Assembly (NCBI GenBank): GCA_017882835.1 | Contig: JADGOU010000113.1 | Location: forward strand, 1 to 8,381 | Origin: Frankiaceae bacterium | GTDB lineage: Bacteria > Actinomycetota > Actinomycetes > JADGOU01 | Reading direction: 5' to 3' | DNA: 8,381 nt | Shown here: piece by piece, positions 4,784 through 8,381 of the stretch | Layout: every line of letters begins with the position of its first letter | Numbering within the stretch: the first letter of the stretch is position 1 | The notes under the pieces: generated by a model | Told to the model about the DNA's origin: nothing | What the model saw: only the letters and a program-made list of their open reading frames with translations | Databases searched by the model: none | Program-made: the position numbers and the translations under genes

Positions 4784-6244
4784 TTAACCCGAAGATTCCG
4801 CCAGCTCCGCGAGCGACTCGTCCAGGTACTCGATCAAGCACCACAGGTCGGCCATCTGCTCGCGGTCGGCCACGATGCCGATGTCAAGCTGGTCCAGGTA
4901 GCTCATGGCGGTGATGTTGAGCCCCATGCCGTCGGTGATCACCGACACCGGGTAGTTCGCGACCAGTCGGGCACCGGCGCAGTAGAGCGGGACCCGCGGT
5001 CCCGGGACGTTGGACACGACCAGGTTCCAGTTCGGGCGGCCGGCCGCCGACGTCGCCAGGGAGAAGGTCAGCCGGGCGGCCCGGGAGAAGATCGCTGGCG
5101 GGATGAAGTGGTTGACGTCGGCCAGCAGCTCCGCCGGCAACGCGCGGTGCCGCTCCTTCATCACCCGCAGCGCCTCATGCGTGCGCTGCAGGCGGTGGAT
5201 CGGGTCGGGCTCGTTGGTGAACAGCGGGGCGCCGAGCAGCAGAATCCGATTCCCATAGGTGCCGCCTTGGTTCGAGGTCCGCACCGAGACCGGGATCTGC
5301 GCGATCAGCGGCTCCGCCGGCAGCTCGTCGTGGGCTACCAGCCAGCGCCGGACCGCGCCGGCGCAGACCGACACCACCACGTCGTTGACCGTGCACCCGT
5401 GGGCATTCTTGACCGCCTTGACGCGGTCGAGTTCCAGCTGGCCGAAGGCGTAGCGCCGGTGCGCGGAGAGCCGACCGCTGAACGAGGTCTTCGGCGCGCG
5501 CATAGTCGGCCGAATCACTCGGTTGCCGTCACCCCGCAGCAGCCCCTCGGCCCGTCCGGCCAGTCGGCCCAACCGGGCCACTCCTGGCACCGCGGCGAGC
5601 TGGCTCTCCTCGAGGTTGGGCACCGCGGTGGGGACCGCGCGCAGGGCGCGCAACGGGTAGCGCGGCAGGCCGAGCAATCCGCGGGACAGCATCTCCCACT
5701 GTCCCGGTCGCTGACCCGTGGTGGTCGAGGCCACAGCCGCCGCCGGCGCCGGCGTGGGCGCATCCGGGGTGAGGTCGAGCAGCAGCCCGGTCAGCTCGGC
5801 GCCGGAGATGCCGTCGATGACCGCGTGGTGAATCTTGGTGAGTACGGCGGTGTGCCCGGAAGTGAGTCCGGAGATGACGTAGAGCTCCCACAGCGGCCGG
5901 GCTCGGTCCAGCGGTCGGGACACGATCCGGGCGACCTGCTCGGCCAGCTGCCGGTCCGAGCCCGGCGCCGGCAGCGCCAGTTCGCGGACGTGGAAGTCCA
6001 GGTCGAAGTCGCCGTCGTCGACCCAGTACGGGTAGTCCAGGCCGAACGGCACCTGCTCCAGCCGCCACTGCAACGGCGGCAGCTGGTGCAGCCGAGAGGT
6101 GATCAGCTGCTTGAGGTCCTCCGCGGTGAGTGTGCCGGCTGGGGCGGTGGTCGGGTCGTAGATCGCCAAGCCGGCCACATGGCCGGTCTGCCGGGTGCTC
6201 TCCAACGCCAGGAACTGCGCATCCAGACTGGTCAGCTGTCGCAC
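4784..6244 (-). CDS. WS/DGAT wax ester synthase / diacylglycerol acyltransferase
   Basis: A 486-residue member of the bifunctional wax ester synthase/diacylglycerol acyltransferase family, which transfers an acyl group from acyl-CoA to a fatty alcohol or diacylglycerol to make wax esters or triacylglycerol storage lipid. The start VRQLTSLDAQFLALE is the classic N-terminus of the family. The active-site motif HHxxxDG is intact as HHAVIDG (139-145). Family blocks RPLDRARPLWELYVI (110-124), NLVVSNVPGP and the C-terminal NITAMSYLDQLDIGIVADRE are all present, so the enzyme should be functional. I chose the GTG at 6242-6244 because GGGAGG lies just upstream on the minus strand and the frame upstream encodes Arg/Cys-rich, unrelated sequence. 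The amidohydrolase stop is 112 bp upstream, so a shared transcript is possible but not compelling. Mycobacteria and relatives carry many paralogues, so no gene number is given. Confidence 0.93.
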   Translation of the reverse strand: MRQLTSLDAQFLALESTRQTGHVAGLAIYDPTTAPAGTLTAEDLKQLITSRLHQLPPLQWRLEQVPFGLDYPYWVDDGDFDLDFHVRELALPAPGSDRQLAEQVARIVSRPLDRARPLWELYVISGLTSGHTAVLTKIHHAVIDGISGAELTGLLLDLTPDAPTPAPAAAVASTTTGQRPGQWEMLSRGLLGLPRYPLRALRAVPTAVPNLEESQLAAVPGVARLGRLAGRAEGLLRGDGNRVIRPTMRAPKTSFSGRLSAHRRYAFGQLELDRVKAVKNAHGCTVNDVVVSVCAGAVRRWLVAHDELPAEPLIAQIPVSVRTSNQGGTYGNRILLLGAPLFTNEPDPIHRLQRTHEALRVMKERHRALPAELLADVNHFIPPAIFSRAARLTFSLATSAAGRPNWNLVVSNVPGPRVPLYCAGARLVANYPVSVITDGMGLNITAMSYLDQLDIGIVADREQMADLWCLIEYLDESLAELAESSG

Positions 6245-6277
6245 CGCGTCCTCCCGGCCGGAGATGTCGTACAACCA

Positions 6278-6293
6278 CCGCCGGTGCCGGCGG
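6278..6293. repeat. GC-rich palindrome upstream of the WS/DGAT gene
   Basis: Seven-base arms CCGCCGG and CCGGCGG are exact complements around the centre TG. It lies in the 112-bp gap between the amidohydrolase stop and the WS/DGAT start, about 35 bp before the GTG. It could be an operator or part of a weak terminator, but short GC palindromes also arise by chance in this composition. Confidence 0.45.
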
Positions 6294-6356
6294 CAGTCGT
6301 CGGCAGAAGTCTGGCATCGCCGGCAGCCGCGCGGGTCTCGGGCACCGGCGGTCGGG

Positions 6357-7592
6357 TCACGTCCGCAACGGCGATGTTGCCACCGGCGGCAGACCGAGCG
6401 GTGGGGCCGGCGGTCGCCGGCTGGCACCGGCCACCCGCACCCCGGCCCGGTACACCGCGACGACATCGTGCACGGCGGTGATGTCGCGCGTCGGGTCGCC
6501 GCGCACGGCCAGCAGGTCCGCGTCGTACCCGGGTCGCAGCGCGCCCTTGCGGTCCGCCACCCGACACGCCGCGGCGGCCACCGCGGTGCCGGCGGTCAGC
6601 GCCTCGGTCGGGCTGAAGCCCAGGTGGGTGAGCGCGACCAACCCATAGGGCAGCACGTCGTGCGGCTTCGGGGGCGCGATCCCGGCGTCGGTGCCCACGG
6701 TGATCGTGCACCCGAGGTCATGCATCCGGCGCATCCCGGCCAGCAGCTGGGGCAGGCGGGCGGCCAGCTCGGGCGGCGGAGGCAGCGTCGTCGGCGTGAT
6801 CCCCACCGTCAGCGACACCACGATGCCGGCGGCGGCGATGGCCCGCAGCACCTGCTCGTCCCTCGCCACGCCGTCCGCGGTCATGAACGAGCAGTGCTCG
6901 ATGCTGTCGACTCCGGCGGCGGCGGCATCGGTGATGCCCTGCGGGCCGTGGGCGTGCGCCGCCACCGGCAGTCCGCGGCGGTGCGCCTCGGTGACCACGG
7001 TGCTCAGCTCGGTGCGGGTGTACTGCGACTCATGCGGGTGCGACCCGGGCGTCAGCTGGCCGCCGGTGGCCATGATCTTGACGACGTCGGTGCCGCGGTC
7101 GGCGCGTTCGGCCACGGCCGAGCGCAGCGCGTCGATGCCCGGCGCCTCGCCACCGAGAAACCAGCAGTGGCCCTGCACGGTGGTGATCGGCGGTCCGGCG
7201 ACGAGGACCTGCGGGCCGGCCGCCGGCTGGGCCGCCAGCTCCGCGCGCAAGGCCAGCGTGCCGTAGTTCCGGTCCCCGAGGTCACGCACCGTGGTCACGC
7301 CGCCAGCGAGTGCCATGCGGCCCGCGGCCCGCATGCGCCGGTCGAGCTCGTCGTCCGAGGCGGCCTGGACACTGCTTACGACGTCGAGCGACGCGTCGAA
7401 GACCAGATGGACGTGCGGGTCGACGAGGCCCGGCACCAGGGTGACGTCCGACCCGAGGTCCACGACCTCCACCGCGTCGGCCCGCTCGGCAGTGGGCTGT
7501 ACGGCGCTGATCCGGCCGGCATCGATGAGCACGTCACTCGGTCCGCGCCGGTTGTGCCCGTCGAAGAGTGCGCCCGCCCGCAGTGCCCACAT
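6357..7592 (-). CDS. Metal-dependent amidohydrolase (COG1228-like)
   Basis: A 411-residue amidohydrolase-superfamily enzyme with the standard beta-barrel metal site. His60 and His62 lie in DPHVH. Lys172 in VVKIMATGG is the expected carbamylated bridging lysine. His213/His215 in AAHAHG, His233 in SIEHCS and Asp302 in VGTDAG complete the site, consistent with a binuclear centre. The N-terminal strands (residues 1-55) and the C-terminal GYDADLLAVRGDP block form the usual accessory sandwich domain. It resembles the imidazolonepropionase/prolidase-like group, which cleaves cyclic amides, carbamates, ester-amides or X-Pro dipeptides; the substrate is unknown. The last roughly 20 residues are a Pro-rich tail beyond the fold. 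The ATG at 7590-7592 has a strong GGGGAGGGA site upstream on the minus strand. The gene is divergent from the one at 7736 and is followed by the WS/DGAT gene. Confidence 0.92.
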   Translation of the reverse strand: MWALRAGALFDGHNRRGPSDVLIDAGRISAVQPTAERADAVEVVDLGSDVTLVPGLVDPHVHLVFDASLDVVSSVQAASDDELDRRMRAAGRMALAGGVTTVRDLGDRNYGTLALRAELAAQPAAGPQVLVAGPPITTVQGHCWFLGGEAPGIDALRSAVAERADRGTDVVKIMATGGQLTPGSHPHESQYTRTELSTVVTEAHRRGLPVAAHAHGPQGITDAAAAGVDSIEHCSFMTADGVARDEQVLRAIAAAGIVVSLTVGITPTTLPPPPELAARLPQLLAGMRRMHDLGCTITVGTDAGIAPPKPHDVLPYGLVALTHLGFSPTEALTAGTAVAAAACRVADRKGALRPGYDADLLAVRGDPTRDITAVHDVVAVYRAGVRVAGASRRPPAPPLGLPPVATSPLRT

Positions 7593-7617
7593 CGGTGTTC
7601 CCTCCCCGTCCCGTGCG

Positions 7618-7692
7618 ACGACCGTCTACCTGTCGGCAGCCGGCGTCAACGGGTATGTCGGAGTCTCGGCCGGCCGGCGCTGATACGGTCGT
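7618..7692. promoter_or_regulatory. Divergent promoter region with spaced inverted ACGACCGT repeats
   Basis: The 143-bp gap between the amidohydrolase and the right-hand gene contains ACGACCGT at 7618-7625 and its exact complement ACGGTCGT at 7685-7692, with partly matching flanks, centred 67 bp apart. On minus, a TTGACG (7644-7649) lies 15 bp from TAGACG (7623-7628), a poor -35/-10 pair that overlaps the first copy. On plus, TGATACGGT (7681-7689) resembles an extended -10 and overlaps the second copy. A shared regulator could act on both genes; this is inference. Confidence 0.35.
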
Positions 7693-7735
7693 TGCCGCTG
7701 CGGCGATCTCGCTCGAAGGCAAGCCAGGGGGAGGG

Positions 7736-8381
7736 GTGGCCGGTGCCGAACAGCGTGGGCGGGGCAGGACGAAGGGGCGGCGAGCGGGGATGGGCCAACC
7801 GCGGGCCCGGCGACGACGGTGGCCAATCGTGCTCGCCGGCGCTGCCGCCGTGGGCGTTCTCGGCGTGGGCGCCGCGGCGTACCTGTGGCCCGGTACGACT
7901 CCGGTCATCAGCGTCGCGTCCTGTACGGCGACGGCCGGGTCCGCGGAGGTGGTGCTGGGGACGGCGGAAACCGCCAACGCCGCGACCATCGCCGCCGTCG
8001 GCAAACGCGCCGGCCTGCCGGATCACGCGGTGACCGTGGCGCTGGCGGCCGCGCTGCAAGAGTCCAAGCTGCGCAACCTCGACTACGGCGACCTGGATTC
8101 GGTCGGGCTGTTCCAGCAGCGGCCGTCGCAGGGTTGGGGCACCCCCGAGCAGCTGCGCGACCCCAGCTACGCCGCGGCCGCCTTCTACAACCGGCTCGCG
8201 GAGGTGCCGGGGTGGGAGACGATGTCGGTCACCGACGCGGCGCAGGCCGTCCAGCACAGCGCCGGCCCCACGGCGTACGCCCGGTGGGAGCCGCGCGCCC
8301 GGACTCTGTCCACGGTGCTGACCGGTCAGGTGCCGGCCGGCCTGCGCTGTCGCTACGACCTGCCTCCCGGTGGCGCCACGC
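7736..8381 (+). CDS. Membrane-anchored or secreted lysozyme-fold-like protein, 3' end beyond window
   Basis: At least 215 codons run open off the right edge. From the GTG at 7736 the N-terminus is highly basic, then residues about 30-51 (PIVLAGAAAVGVLGVGAAAY) form one hydrophobic segment, a signal anchor or signal peptide with the rest outside. The outer part contains LAAALQESKLRNL, DYGDLDSVGLFQQRPSQGWG and FYNRL, then AAQAVQHSAGPTAYARWEPRA. The ES...GLFQQRP pattern resembles the catalytic Glu (here Glu109) and following loop of lytic transglycosylase/lysozyme-fold domains, so peptidoglycan binding or cleavage is plausible. Homologues are widespread in actinobacteria and some have been labelled heavy metal transporter, which this sequence does not support. 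Two starts compete: GTG at 7736 has purine-rich AGGGGGAGG directly upstream, while an in-frame ATG at 7790 would remove 18 basic residues and still keep the hydrophobic segment. Two Cys residues (about 60 and 206) may form a disulfide. Confidence 0.8.
   Translation, partial: MAGAEQRGRGRTKGRRAGMGQPRARRRRWPIVLAGAAAVGVLGVGAAAYLWPGTTPVISVASCTATAGSAEVVLGTAETANAATIAAVGKRAGLPDHAVTVALAAALQESKLRNLDYGDLDSVGLFQQRPSQGWGTPEQLRDPSYAAAAFYNRLAEVPGWETMSVTDAAQAVQHSAGPTAYARWEPRARTLSTVLTGQVPAGLRCRYDLPPGGAT

Noticed and set aside
4460..6481. Very long open frame on plus, opposite the WS/DGAT gene
   Set aside because: It is the antisense shadow of a well-supported gene. Its translation is Arg/Gly/Gln-rich with no family motifs, as expected from GC-rich codon bias.
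6195..8033. 612-codon open frame on plus across the amidohydrolase
   Set aside because: It is antisense to a gene with a complete metal site and a strong ribosome site. The frame also differs from that of the real gene starting at 7736.

Overview
The window is very GC-rich (about 70% by eye), with GC-ended codons, GTG as well as ATG starts, and gene families (WS/DGAT acyltransferase, FadD-type acyl-CoA ligase, PIG-L deacetylase, EthD-like protein) that together point to an Actinomycetota chromosome. I cannot name the genus. There is no transposase, integrase, tRNA, rRNA or CRISPR array. I did not find a convincing new multi-gene system. The most unusual content is two decayed gene remnants and several short repeat or regulatory structures.

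Layout. Positions 1-51 (minus) may be the first codons of a gene that leaves the window. Positions 52-559 hold no intact gene, but contain a roughly 30-residue scrap of aspartyl-tRNA synthetase (218-307) and a perfect 22-bp inverted repeat (406-455). An EthD-like gene (560-898, minus) is divergent from a two-gene unit on plus: a small membrane-anchored protein (1044-1442) and a PIG-L/LmbE-type deacetylase (1465-2220). A coiled-coil protein made of heptad repeats (2246-2527) follows, apparently from its own leaderless promoter. An acyl-CoA ligase (2724-4340) comes next. About 35 bp after it lies a broken remnant of a very large fused acyl-CoA carboxylase (4375-4643): a piece of the biotin carboxylase N-terminus joined out of frame to a piece of the carboxyltransferase domain. 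On minus, a metal-dependent amidohydrolase (6357-7592) is followed by a WS/DGAT acyltransferase (4784-6244), which converges on the carboxylase remnant. Divergent from the amidohydrolase, a membrane-anchored or secreted lysozyme-fold-like protein (from 7736) runs off the right edge.

How they may fit together. Acyl-CoA ligase, carboxylase remnant and WS/DGAT all handle acyl-CoA. The centre of the window therefore looks like a lipid activation and storage neighbourhood that has lost its carboxylase; this is inference from gene families and proximity. The EthD-like, PIG-L and amidohydrolase genes are individually recognisable, but their substrates cannot be read from sequence.
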